A stretch of DNA of 16,054 bases from Candidatus Omnitrophota bacterium (GCA_030601015.1 JAUVUO010000008.1:1-16054); one strand, 5' to 3'. Shown: positions 1 through 7,434, numbered from the stretch's first letter. Notes: generated by a model from the sequence alone, not told the origin. A program made the numbers and translations.

Positions 1-488
1 ATCTTAGAAAGGGCTTCTTTTGCGCCTTCTTCACGATCTATTACTGTAACTGCTCCTATAACCTTAACTTTGCTGTTTTTTAATATTTTGATGGATTCAA
101 CAATTGATCCTCCGCTTGTAGCGACATCATCAAATAACATTACGCGTTCACCGGCTTTAATATCCTGGCCTTCTATCATTTTTTTCCCACCATGTTTTTT
201 GGGAGTTTTTCTGATAAGAAAGCCTTTTATATCTTTTTTATTTTTATAAGCAATATAGCAAACTCCGCTCACAAGAGGATCTGCACCCAAAGTAGGCCCG
301 CCAACAGCATCTATATCTAAATTTTTAATAATCTTCCAAATAAGATTAGAAATTAGATAAACTCCCTGAGGACTCAAGCTCACTCTTCGAACGTCAACAT
401 AATAATTACTAATCTTCCCTGAAGACAATTTAACTTTCTTTTCAAAAAATGCGTCTTTCTTTAATAATTCTAAAAGTTTTTTTCTCAT
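1..488 (-). CDS. pyrE: Orotate phosphoribosyltransferase, 3' end outside the window
   Basis: This enzyme joins orotate to PRPP to give orotidine 5'-phosphate in de novo pyrimidine synthesis, in the cytoplasm. I translated the minus strand from the ATG at 486-488 and found 162 open codons to the window edge, so the last part is missing. The start MRKKLLELL, then KLSSGKISNYYVDVRR near residue 20, fits the family N-terminus. The PRPP-binding signature is clear as RVMLFDDVATSGGSI at about residues 115-129, with the paired acidic residues. GGPTLGADPLV at about residue 63 is also typical. The predicted -10 box lies only 7 bases upstream of the ATG, so the mRNA would have almost no leader, and no Shine-Dalgarno sequence is seen. 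The family assignment is firm; the leaderless reading is inferred. Confidence 0.93.
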   Translation of the reverse strand, partial: MRKKLLELLKKDAFFEKKVKLSSGKISNYYVDVRRVSLSPQGVYLISNLIWKIIKNLDIDAVGGPTLGADPLVSGVCYIAYKNKKDIKGFLIRKTPKKHGGKKMIEGQDIKAGERVMLFDDVATSGGSIVESIKILKNSKVKVIGAVTVIDREEGAKEALSK

Positions 489-495
489 AAACAAG

Positions 496-523
496 ATTAT
501 AATCAAATTTTAAAAACTTGCAA
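496..523 (-). promoter_or_regulatory. Predicted sigma-70-type promoter of pyrE
   Basis: On the minus strand a -35 hexamer TTGCAA (518-523), a 16-bp spacer and a perfect -10 TATAAT (496-501) point toward pyrE. Transcription would start near 489-490, one or two bases before the start codon. The same TTGCAA, being its own reverse complement, also serves the opposite promoter. Confidence 0.6.
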
Positions 524-545
524 TAAATCCTTTTTATATTATAAT
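518..545 (+). promoter_or_regulatory. Predicted sigma-70-type promoter of the phosphate transporter operon
   Basis: On the plus strand TTGCAA (518-523), a 16-bp spacer and TATAAT (540-545) form a good promoter facing the transporter gene. The expected start is near 552, which puts the downstream inverted repeat in the start region and leader. Confidence 0.6.
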
Positions 546-548
546 CCA

Positions 549-576
549 CTCATAAATGTTTTGTCACTTTTATGAG
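549..576. repeat. 8-bp inverted repeat at the transporter transcription and translation start
   Basis: CTCATAAA (549-556) and TTTATGAG (569-576) are perfect inverted copies separated by 12 bases. They lie just after the predicted -10 box, and the second arm contains the first candidate ATG (572-574). A third copy, CTCATAAA at 484-491, covers the pyrE start codon. An operator or leader hairpin is possible. The copies at the two start codons are partly explained by both proteins beginning Met-Arg (ATGAGA). Confidence 0.4.
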
Positions 577-1711
577 ACAATCTATTATGGAAAAAAATGA
601 TCTAAAAATTTTTTATAAAATAATATCGGTTCTATTTTTTGTATATCTATTTTTACTAAGTATAGGATTGATGGGGATATCTTTTAAAGGATTCGGAAAA
701 GAGTTTGCTGAAACTCTTATAGGCAGCACATCCAATCCTTTTATCGGGCTTTTTATTGGTATTTTAGCGACAAGCATAGTTCAAAGTTCATCAACTACCA
801 CCTCTATAGTAGTAGGAATGGTGGGTTCCGGTGTTATAAACATTGACAACGCCATACCTATAATTTTAGGCGCGAATATTGGAACAACTGTTACTAACAC
901 CCTTGTCTCTTTGGGGCATGTGGGTCGAAAAGAAGAATTCAAAAGAGCTATTACCGGCGGATCTGTCCATGATTTTTTTAATATTATGTGTGTCTGCATT
1001 TTATTTCCTCTTGAACTAAGTTTTGGATTAATAAATAAACTAGCTTCCTGGATGAGCAAAATATTCATCAATGTCGGAGGAATAAAATTCACTAGTCCCA
1101 TCAAAATATTGACAACTCCAATTATAAATATAATTAAAAATACCGTCTTAAAATTATCTTTATCCAACAATCTGACATATATTCTATTGTTAATAATATC
1201 TTTCGTTTTTCTCTTTCTTGCTTTATATTTTATTGTAAAAATAATGCGGTCCCTGGTCATTGACAAGGCTGAAATTGTACTTAATAAAATAATTGGAAAA
1301 CATGGTTTAGCCGCTATATTCGTATCTCTGTTTTTTACTGCTATAGTCCAAAGCAGCTCAATTACTATCGCCTTGATGATACCCCTTATCGCCGCGGGAA
1401 TCCTTACCGTCGAAACAATGTTCCCTCTAATAATGGGCGCCAACATAGGCACAACTACTACCGCTATCCTTGCTTCATTCGCAACTGGAAATCCTGCTGC
1501 TGTGACTGTGGCTTTTGCTCATTTCATTTTTAATGTTATTGGTGTCTGCTGTATTTATCCCATAACCCCTTTAAGGAAAATACCTATAAGTTTAGCCCGC
1601 AACCTAGGGAGACTTGCATTTAAAAAACGCAGATATGTTATATTATATGTATTAACTCTTTTTTTTGTTATACCCGGATTCCTTATTATGCTGTCAAAAT
1701 CATTAAAATAA
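572..1711 (+). CDS. Na+/phosphate cotransporter family membrane protein
   Basis: This is a Na/Pi cotransporter family (NptA/YjbB-like) inner-membrane protein that probably carries phosphate coupled to sodium; bacterial members may act in uptake or export. The two inverted-topology repeats that define the family are both present. The first has QSSS at 71-74 with GANIGTT at 100-106, and the second has QSSS at 260-263 with GANIGTT at 289-295. Strongly hydrophobic segments fill most of the 379 residues. The start is uncertain: ATG 572 lies inside an inverted repeat and has no ribosome binding site, whereas ATG 587 has a weak GAGA 9 bases upstream and would shorten the protein by 5 residues. The stop is 11 bases before a PhoU-like gene, the usual partner of this transporter, so the two form an operon. 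The family is sure; the transport direction is not known. Confidence 0.9.
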   Translation: MRQSIMEKNDLKIFYKIISVLFFVYLFLLSIGLMGISFKGFGKEFAETLIGSTSNPFIGLFIGILATSIVQSSSTTTSIVVGMVGSGVINIDNAIPIILGANIGTTVTNTLVSLGHVGRKEEFKRAITGGSVHDFFNIMCVCILFPLELSFGLINKLASWMSKIFINVGGIKFTSPIKILTTPIINIIKNTVLKLSLSNNLTYILLLIISFVFLFLALYFIVKIMRSLVIDKAEIVLNKIIGKHGLAAIFVSLFFTAIVQSSSITIALMIPLIAAGILTVETMFPLIMGANIGTTTTAILASFATGNPAAVTVAFAHFIFNVIGVCCIYPITPLRKIPISLARNLGRLAFKKRRYVILYVLTLFFVIPGFLIMLSKSLK

Positions 1712-1722
1712 AGGAGGCTCTT

Positions 1723-2397
1723 ATGTTTAAAAATATATTACAATTTTTTAAAGGAAAAGATTTCCTTAACCAAGTGTTAGAGGATTTCAAAACCATGTTA
1801 GATGCTGCCGAAGAAATGTTTAAATCTGTCCGTAAAAAACTAATCTACAATGAGGATGAGCCCGGATTAAAAGATAAAATTTACTCAATCGATAAAAAAA
1901 TAAATGAACTTGAAAAAGATATAAGAAAAAGAATTGTTGAACATCTGGCAGTCCAACCTTCGGTAAACATCCCTACTTCATTACTTTTAATGAGCGTAGT
2001 AAAAGATGCTGAGAGATTGGGTGATTACTCCAAAAATCTTTACGAAGTTACAACATTATTAACTAACCCTATCAACCTGAATACATACAAAAATCTTTTT
2101 AGTAATATTGATAGCGAGATATTAGGACTTTTCAATCAGACAAAAGACGCATTTATTAAATCCGACGAAAATAAAGCTATTTCATCCTGGGATAATCAAA
2201 AAGAAATAAAAACAAAATGCGAAAAAATAATAAAAGAATTATCAACCAGCAAGTTATCAGTGAATGAAGTTGTTTGTTTTACTCTAATATCCCGATATTT
2301 TAAAAGGTTGACCGGCCATTTAACTAATATCGCCACTTCTGTAGTACTGCCTATTGATGAATTGGATTATTATGATGAAAGGTTTAAAGGGGAATAA
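1723..2397 (+). CDS. PhoU-like phosphate regulator protein
   Basis: This soluble, mostly helical protein of 224 residues has the PhoU pattern of two helical-bundle repeats. PhoU proteins bind metal clusters and modulate phosphate transporters and their signalling. The first repeat carries the classical signature as DAERLGDYSKNL near residues 95-106. The matching place in the second repeat reads RYFKRLTGHLTNI at 191-203: the usual Glu and Asp are Lys and Gly, so the second metal site looks degenerate. A strong AGGAGG-type ribosome binding site precedes the ATG, only 11 bases after the transporter stop, so co-translation is likely. Many Na/Pi transporters carry a fused C-terminal PhoU domain; here it is a separate gene. 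The role in tuning this transporter is inferred from family and position. Confidence 0.85.
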   Translation: MFKNILQFFKGKDFLNQVLEDFKTMLDAAEEMFKSVRKKLIYNEDEPGLKDKIYSIDKKINELEKDIRKRIVEHLAVQPSVNIPTSLLLMSVVKDAERLGDYSKNLYEVTTLLTNPINLNTYKNLFSNIDSEILGLFNQTKDAFIKSDENKAISSWDNQKEIKTKCEKIIKELSTSKLSVNEVVCFTLISRYFKRLTGHLTNIATSVVLPIDELDYYDERFKGE

Positions 2398-2461
2398 TTT
2401 ATTTTTCGCGCTGGCGCTATTATGAGACAGTGCCTTTAAATAAAAGGCCACCTTATTTACT
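2398..2461. other. Convergent intergenic spacer with a weak hairpin
   Basis: This 64-bp gap separates the ends of two convergent genes. GCCTTT (2432-2437) and AAAGGC (2443-2448) form a 6-bp stem with a 5-base loop, the only terminator-like structure. No clear T-run follows on either strand, so it is a weak candidate for a shared terminator. GCGC-TG-GCGC (2408-2417) is a second tiny inverted repeat. Confidence 0.3.
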
Positions 2462-4693
2462 TCATGGCAAATTTTCGAAATTCCAATAAAATGGCCTAAA
2501 ATTCTTAATTTGTGAAACCATTTGTTTAGATTTAAAAATAGAAGTTATATTTGAATAGCTGTCTGACCAAGGCCGCTTATTTTTTATTATTTTTGCTTCT
2601 TTAGCATTAAGCCATCCAAATTTAGACTTTAGTTGTTCGTATTGTTCTTTATTTTTTGTTAATGTAAACCATTCCGTACTATTGAAATGAGGATTTTTCC
2701 AATACCTCATTAAGTTAACACAACCATATATATTTAAAACTTCGGCATTTTTAAACATTACCGGTGTAAGTGTTACATATTTATTAGAAATATGCAACAT
2801 TATAATTCCTTCGTCTGTAGTGCACCTCAAATATTCCGCAATAGCTTCAGTGGTTAAAAGATGCACAGGAACCGAATCCCCGCTAAAAGCATCTATAATA
2901 AGCAAATCATAATATTTATCGGGAATTTTTTGTAAAGATATCCGTGCGTCTCCAAATATATAATTAATTTTGCTTTTTGATTTTTTTAAATAAGTAAAAT
3001 ATTTATTAGCTATTTCATAAACATCTTTATCTAACTCAAAATAATCAATAGTTTGATCTTCTTTCCCATAAATTGCCTGAGTTCCTGTCCCCAGGCCAAT
3101 GATTCCTATTTTCTTAAAAAAATAATCTTCTGAAGTCATTAATTTACCTATGGGTGAATATTTATGATAATAAGTCAATGCTACATTTTCATCATCTTTA
3201 TTTAAATACTGAGCTCCGTGAGTAATTGTACCATTCAATAATCGGCGAATTCTACCGCGGTCAAAAATTGTGTATATCCCATAGTAGTTACGGTATTGAT
3301 AAAGTGGATAATTTCTTGCCCAAAGATAGTCTATAGCAGGGCTGAAACATAAAAGAGAAAATATACTTACACAAAGTGAAACAGGTTTTATTCTTAACTC
3401 ATCATAAATTAACTTAAATACACTTATAAGGATGACTAAAGCAATAAAATTATAATTTTTAAACACATTCGGCCACAATAAAATAAAAATAATCATATAT
3501 ATATTTAAGCGTATCCTATATGATCCTATTTCTATTTTTCCACTATCAATTGCCATGGCAATTGATATGGCAAATAATCCTACTAAATATTCCACCATTG
3601 ACACGGAAATCAATGGTAATATCCAGCTAACTAATAAACTTCCGATAAATCCTCCTAAAGAAATAATTAAATAAAATTTCGTCAAATTCTTACTGTCTAA
3701 CGGTTTATATTTATGAAGTTCACCCTGGCAAAACATGCAGAGAAAGAATAAAAGCAAAGAATGACAAATAAGCGCAATCATAAAAGGAAGATTTCTTTGT
3801 TTTGTTATACAGAATAATATAATACCTAATGCGATTAAAAAATGTATTTTTTTATAAATCCAAGAAGGGTACCATGGTTTTTGTTTAAAAGTAAGAACAA
3901 AAGAAATTAAATAAATGCATAACGGCAAAATCCAAAGCAAAGGCATAGGAGTTATTTCGTAAGTAACAATATTTGTCACTGATAAAAACATTACAACTCC
4001 GGCAATACTTAAAGAAAACCATCGAGCTTTTTCTTTAAACCTGATAGGTTCTATTATTTGTGTCATTTGGCTCTTATTATTTATTAACTTAATTTTCTTA
4101 AAAGCTATAATGGAAAAAAAGAATAAAACAAAGTACCCTATTCTCCAAATATTCAGTTGAGTATCTAAATTAAAATGTGTTTCAAAAATCAAAGGATAGG
4201 TTAATAGTCCCAAGAAAGAACCAAGATTAGAAATACCATATAAAGCGTATGGATTTGACTGCTCCGGAAGTTCCGAGTTTGCCAAAAAACTTTGAAGAAC
4301 AATACTGGTTGTTGATAAAACAAAAAAAACCAAGCCAATGCTTAATAATATCTGCAAAAACACATTAAAAACCAAAAAAACATTAATCTGATAGAAAAGA
4401 TGTGAATATTGCTTATACGGCAAAACCCAAATAGTTAAAAATAATAATAGTAAATGAAAATAGCGGTAACGATGAATATTGTATTTTTTTAAAACAAAGT
4501 GAGAGTAAAGATACCCTAACAATAACGTCGCTTGAAAAAAAACTAAGGCTGCCCCCCATACGGCATAAGTACCTCCAAACTTATGAAGCAAACATTTTGA
4601 AATTATAAGTTCGATTTGAAACAGCAAAAATGCCGCCAAAAAAGTTATAACATAAAGATACCATATTTTTTTTGATTTTATTATTTTAGCCAT
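2462..4693 (-). CDS. Fused multi-pass membrane / spermidine-synthase-like protein
   Basis: This 743-residue protein has a membrane half and a soluble C-terminal Rossmann domain. Residues 1-450 hold about 13 hydrophobic segments, with family-typical stretches such as PLLWILPLCIYLISF near 251 and SNLGSFLG near 155. From about 480 onward it resembles spermidine synthase-type folds: THGAQYL at 491-497, the nucleotide-binding loop IIGLGTGTQ at 531-539, the acidic FELDKDV at 552-558, GDARISL at 581-587 and IIDAFSGDSVP at 599-609. PWSDSYSNI near 708 is a late motif seen in such fused proteins. The aspartate-rich loop differs from true polyamine synthases, so aminopropyl transfer is doubtful and the substrate unknown. 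The start ATG overlaps the end of the NUDIX gene by 8 bases (ATGGCTAA), implying translational coupling. Confidence 0.82.
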   Translation of the reverse strand: MAKIIKSKKIWYLYVITFLAAFLLFQIELIISKCLLHKFGGTYAVWGAALVFFQATLLLGYLYSHFVLKKYNIHRYRYFHLLLLFLTIWVLPYKQYSHLFYQINVFLVFNVFLQILLSIGLVFFVLSTTSIVLQSFLANSELPEQSNPYALYGISNLGSFLGLLTYPLIFETHFNLDTQLNIWRIGYFVLFFFSIIAFKKIKLINNKSQMTQIIEPIRFKEKARWFSLSIAGVVMFLSVTNIVTYEITPMPLLWILPLCIYLISFVLTFKQKPWYPSWIYKKIHFLIALGIILFCITKQRNLPFMIALICHSLLLFFLCMFCQGELHKYKPLDSKNLTKFYLIISLGGFIGSLLVSWILPLISVSMVEYLVGLFAISIAMAIDSGKIEIGSYRIRLNIYMIIFILLWPNVFKNYNFIALVILISVFKLIYDELRIKPVSLCVSIFSLLCFSPAIDYLWARNYPLYQYRNYYGIYTIFDRGRIRRLLNGTITHGAQYLNKDDENVALTYYHKYSPIGKLMTSEDYFFKKIGIIGLGTGTQAIYGKEDQTIDYFELDKDVYEIANKYFTYLKKSKSKINYIFGDARISLQKIPDKYYDLLIIDAFSGDSVPVHLLTTEAIAEYLRCTTDEGIIMLHISNKYVTLTPVMFKNAEVLNIYGCVNLMRYWKNPHFNSTEWFTLTKNKEQYEQLKSKFGWLNAKEAKIIKNKRPWSDSYSNITSIFKSKQMVSQIKNFRPFYWNFENLP

Positions 4694-5084
4694 TTAATAT
4701 ATTTTTTAAATAATTATATATTTTTCTATCTGCCGGCGCCAAATTCAGCGTATGGATATCTTTTAAATTAAAAAAACCAAAATCATTACATTGTTTAGCC
4801 TTAAGTATACCTTTATTAATTTTACACGACCATAAAAAAATTTTGATTTTTAAGTTTTCATTTTCATCAACAAAAGTCTTTATTAATGCTTCCGCTTTTA
4901 TTTCTAAATCTAATTCTTCTTTAATTTCCCGCTCAATTGCTTTCTGAAAAGTTTCATTTAATTCAACACACCCTCCTGGGAACTCCCATAAAAGGCCATA
5001 ACTGTCATTTTCTTCCCTCTGGCATATAAGAAATTTATCATCTTTTATTATTAAAGCAGCTACAACATCTAATTCTTTCTTCAT
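4686..5084 (-). CDS. NUDIX hydrolase, MutT-like
   Basis: This 132-residue cytoplasmic NUDIX hydrolase probably cleaves a nucleoside triphosphate or related diphosphate, as MutT-type enzymes do with oxidised dGTP. The Nudix box spans residues 38-60 with G38, E44, R52-E53 and E56-E57 all present, so the metal-binding residues are intact. The usual Gly near the box end is Asp (D59). Upstream is the family-typical WEFPGG (33-38), and LAPADRKI near residue 115 resembles the C-terminal LxPAD motif of MutT/NudG-like enzymes. The gene lies 11 bases after the FAD oxidase gene and overlaps the next gene by 8 bases, so it is inside an operon. No Shine-Dalgarno sequence is visible. The substrate is not predictable from sequence alone. 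Confidence 0.88.
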   Translation of the reverse strand: MKKELDVVAALIIKDDKFLICQREENDSYGLLWEFPGGCVELNETFQKAIEREIKEELDLEIKAEALIKTFVDENENLKIKIFLWSCKINKGILKAKQCNDFGFFNLKDIHTLNLAPADRKIYNYLKNILNG

Positions 5085-5095
5085 AAAAATTGCAA

Positions 5096-6556
5096 TTATA
5101 AAAGAAGTTCTTTCTCGAAAATATTATCCAAACCCAGAAGGCAATAAGGATCAAAAATCTTCTTCAAACTTGCCATTGATTTAAGAACTTCTTCTTTATA
5201 CATAATTTTCAAATACGGTTTTTTCAGCTTACCTATACCATGTTCAGCTGAAACCGTTCCTCCCAAAAAAACAGCTTTTCGGCAAAACATTTCCATATAA
5301 GTCTTTGCTTTTAAATTTTCCCGGCCATTTTTAGGTAAAAAATTAAAATGCAAATGAGATTCGCCTATATGCCCAAAATTAACATAGCTCAATCCTGATT
5401 GTTTTGCCTGTTCTTTATAAAAAAAATACATTTCTTCAAACTTTTGCCAAGGCACTGCGATATCAGTTGAAGTTTTTATTTGGTTATTCTGCCTTAAAAA
5501 TTCATTAATCATCTGCGGCAATTTATGTCTAAATTCAAATATTTTTTTTCTATCTTTCGAAGTATCGGCAATAATACTTTCATCCATTAATCCGCCATTT
5601 ACTTCAATTAATCTTTGCCACTTCTCTATAAGGCCGCCATAATCCTTTTCATCTTCCACTTCTTGTTCAAAATAAACACCTGCTTCTGCTTGTGGAATAA
5701 AAGAGTATTCCGATTTTAACATGTCTAACGAATTTATGTCCATAAATTCTAATGATGCCGGAAATAACAAACGTTTTCTCTTTAAATCCTTTATTTCATT
5801 TATAAAACATAAAGCATTTCTCTCTTTTTTAAAAAAAATTAATCCATCAAAAATATTAACAGGAATTTTTTGAAGGATGATTTTGCATGATAAAATTATA
5901 CCTAAAGTTCCTTCACTCCCAATAAACAAATCAATTAAATCCATATCATCTTTTATGAAATACCCGGCCTGAGATTTAACCTTTGGTAAATTGTACGATG
6001 GAAGCCGAAATTTAAATTTTTTACCATTATATTCAAAATTAAAAATTCTTTTTAGAGCTTTAATTTCTCCTCTCTTTATTCTAATAACATCTCCCGTTGT
6101 AAGACAAACATCAATCTCTGCGACATAATTTCTTATTGAACCATAACCAAAACCTCTGACTCCTGAAGCGCCTGTAGCAATTGCTCCTCCAATAAGAGCT
6201 AATGATTCAGTTGGGGCAGCCCGTAAAGTTAAACTATATCTGTTAGCTTCTTTTTCTAAATTTTCTAACGGAACTCCGCATTCTAATTCAATAAAATTAT
6301 TATCTTTATCTATGTTAATAATATTTCTTAAATTTCCCATCGAAATTATTGCGCCCTGGAAAGGGACACAGCCGCCAGTTGTTCCTGTACGTCCCGAGGA
6401 AACAGTAAAAACAATTTTTCTGTTAACGCAATCATTAACAGCTGCTAAAATTTCTTCCCTATTTTTAGGCAAATAAAGAAGCGAAGAATTGCCCTGGATA
6501 TTAGAAGTATCTTCTAAATATGTAATTATCTCTTCTTTTTTATTTTTTATAATCAT
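5096..6556 (-). CDS. FAD-linked oxidase/dehydrogenase, GlcD (glycolate oxidase / D-lactate dehydrogenase) family
   Basis: This 486-residue flavoprotein of the GlcD/D-lactate dehydrogenase family would oxidise a 2-hydroxy acid such as glycolate or D-lactate using FAD. The N-terminal FAD-binding type 4 domain shows SSGRTGTTGGCVP at 53-65 and GSEGTLGI at 213-220. The C-terminal FAD-oxidase domain shows GHIGESHLH at 395-403, where relatives often have GDGNLH, and SAEHGIGK at 436-443. No cysteine-rich Fe-S extension (GlcF-like) is fused, and no GlcE/GlcF gene is nearby, so the electron acceptor is unclear. The gene starts 9 bases after the beta-barrel gene stop and lacks a clear Shine-Dalgarno sequence, so translation may depend on reinitiation. 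The family is certain; the substrate is open. Confidence 0.9.
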   Translation of the reverse strand: MIIKNKKEEIITYLEDTSNIQGNSSLLYLPKNREEILAAVNDCVNRKIVFTVSSGRTGTTGGCVPFQGAIISMGNLRNIINIDKDNNFIELECGVPLENLEKEANRYSLTLRAAPTESLALIGGAIATGASGVRGFGYGSIRNYVAEIDVCLTTGDVIRIKRGEIKALKRIFNFEYNGKKFKFRLPSYNLPKVKSQAGYFIKDDMDLIDLFIGSEGTLGIILSCKIILQKIPVNIFDGLIFFKKERNALCFINEIKDLKRKRLLFPASLEFMDINSLDMLKSEYSFIPQAEAGVYFEQEVEDEKDYGGLIEKWQRLIEVNGGLMDESIIADTSKDRKKIFEFRHKLPQMINEFLRQNNQIKTSTDIAVPWQKFEEMYFFYKEQAKQSGLSYVNFGHIGESHLHFNFLPKNGRENLKAKTYMEMFCRKAVFLGGTVSAEHGIGKLKKPYLKIMYKEEVLKSMASLKKIFDPYCLLGLDNIFEKELLL

Positions 6557-6565
6557 ACTGTGAGA

Positions 6566-7249
6566 TTAAAACTCGAAGTTAAAGCTTACAGCCAAAGCCT
6601 CTGTTTCAACAAACTGACCTTCTACATTAATCCAAACTTTTTTATTTAAAGGGATATCAAAACCGCAAACCGCACCCAAATTCTCTGTCAAATCTGACAT
6701 TATCCGAATTCTATCATCACCTATCCAATGTATATAATCCAGTCTTGACCATTTTATGCCCCCATAAGGTGTAATCCTATTAAAGGAATAGGAAGCTAAT
6801 AAAGATAATTGCCAATCATCTAAGATTGCTTTATTTTTTTGGCCATTTAAATGAATAAATTCAGGATGGACACTTATATGCTGAAAACCGAAAACCATTT
6901 TTATTTTTTCAGTATCATAAAACTTCACCCTAAATCCATACCCCCCGGCAAACCCTGACGGATAATCTATTTCGTCACTTTCAAAGGGGTGCTGTTTGAT
7001 GTTCCCTAATCCGGCTTTCAAATCTAAAGATAACCAATCATATAACCCATATGAAAGTTGAAAAAAATGCTGATTACTTCTTACTTCCCCATGCTCGCTT
7101 TCAAGGTGCCGATTAAATAGACTATGAGACTGAAATCCTCCAAAAAATTCCCCTTTCTCAGGAGATCTTGTTCCATAACAAGGGGCTGAATAAGCGGAAT
7201 AAAAAACTAAAAACGAAATAACCAAAATGAATCCAATTTTTTTTATCAT
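6566..7249 (-). CDS. Putative outer-membrane beta-barrel protein with Sec signal peptide
   Basis: I do not recognise a named family. From the ATG at 7247-7249 the 227-residue protein begins MIKKIGFILVISFLVF, a classical Sec signal peptide with likely cleavage after SAYSA near residue 22. The mature part alternates polar and hydrophobic residues with many aromatics and glycines (for example FFQLSYGLYDWLSLDLKAG), as in outer-membrane strands. It ends in Phe (VSFNFEF), the usual recognition signal for barrel assembly. I chose this start because AAGGAG (7255-7260 on the minus strand) lies 5 bases upstream and a TATAAT promoter precedes it. A longer frame from 7318 would begin in the transposon-like repeat and bury the signal peptide. 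It is the first gene of a four-gene operon, and its role there is unknown. Confidence 0.75.
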   Translation of the reverse strand: MIKKIGFILVISFLVFYSAYSAPCYGTRSPEKGEFFGGFQSHSLFNRHLESEHGEVRSNQHFFQLSYGLYDWLSLDLKAGLGNIKQHPFESDEIDYPSGFAGGYGFRVKFYDTEKIKMVFGFQHISVHPEFIHLNGQKNKAILDDWQLSLLASYSFNRITPYGGIKWSRLDYIHWIGDDRIRIMSDLTENLGAVCGFDIPLNKKVWINVEGQFVETEALAVSFNFEF

Positions 7250-7268
7250 CCCCTCTCCTTTTTTAAAG

Positions 7269-7296
7269 ATTATATCAAATTTTTTGTTTCCTGCAA
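7269..7296 (-). promoter_or_regulatory. Predicted promoter of the beta-barrel / FAD oxidase operon
   Basis: On the minus strand TTGCAG (7291-7296), a 16-bp spacer and a perfect TATAAT (7269-7274) precede the AAGGAG ribosome binding site and ATG of the beta-barrel gene. The -35 box is a modest match. It sits 9 bp from the end of the MITE-like element, so that insertion may have replaced or altered upstream control. Confidence 0.55.
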
Positions 7297-7300
7297 TCAA

Positions 7301-7431
7301 ATTATGGCGCTGTTGCAAAATAAGCTAAAAGTTTCATTCCCACAGAAGTGCGAATCCAGAAAGCCAATAGTTCCGGATTGTCCGGTCAAGCCGGACAATG
7401 ACAAAAAGGTATTTTGCAACAGCGCCATTAT
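7301..7431. mobile_element. MITE-like element with IS6/IS26-like terminal inverted repeats
   Basis: A 121-bp element (7306-7426) has perfect 17-bp terminal inverted repeats GGCGCTGTTGCAAAATA at 7306-7322 and, inverted, at 7410-7426. ATTAT occurs on both sides (7301-7305 and 7427-7431), which would be a 5-bp target duplication. The repeat matches the IS26 end GGCACTGTTGCAAA at 13 of 14 positions (from memory of that family). IS6-family insertions normally make 8-bp duplications, which is not seen here, so the family link is tentative. The inside holds two hairpins and no transposase, so it would need help in trans to move. Short open frames across it are by-products of the repeat. Confidence 0.72.
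7337..7399. repeat. Two hairpins nested in the MITE-like element
   Basis: ATTCCCAC-AGAA-GTGCGAAT (7337-7356) is an 8-bp stem with one mismatch. ATTGTCCGG-TCAAG-CCGGACAAT (7377-7399) is a perfect 9-bp stem with a 5-base loop. Both resemble dispersed palindromes of the ATTCCCGC...GCGGGAAT type found in many bacterial genomes. A relative, CATTCC-A-GGAATG, lies outside the element at 7465-7477. Confidence 0.6.
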
Positions 7432-7434
7432 TCC

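Noticed and set aside
547..567. Possible Pho box upstream of the transporter (TCAT and TGTCAC words)
   Set aside because: The half-sites are 14 bp apart, not the 11 bp expected for PhoB, and they lie downstream of the -10 box.
781..1452. A 223-codon minus-strand open frame inside the Na/Pi transporter gene
   Set aside because: It is antisense to a gene with unmistakable family motifs and has no recognisable features of its own.
2404..2425. Possible second copy of the MITE end (GGCGCTATTATG)
   Set aside because: Only a short word matches, and there is no partner inverted repeat nearby.
7235..7249. Run of eight A at the start of the beta-barrel gene as a slippage site
   Set aside because: A-runs are common in this AT-rich sequence and are expected in Lys-rich signal peptides.
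7250..7318. Longer form of the beta-barrel protein beginning at 7318
   Set aside because: It would start in the MITE repeat and put 23 residues before a clear signal peptide; the ATG at 7249 has a strong ribosome binding site.
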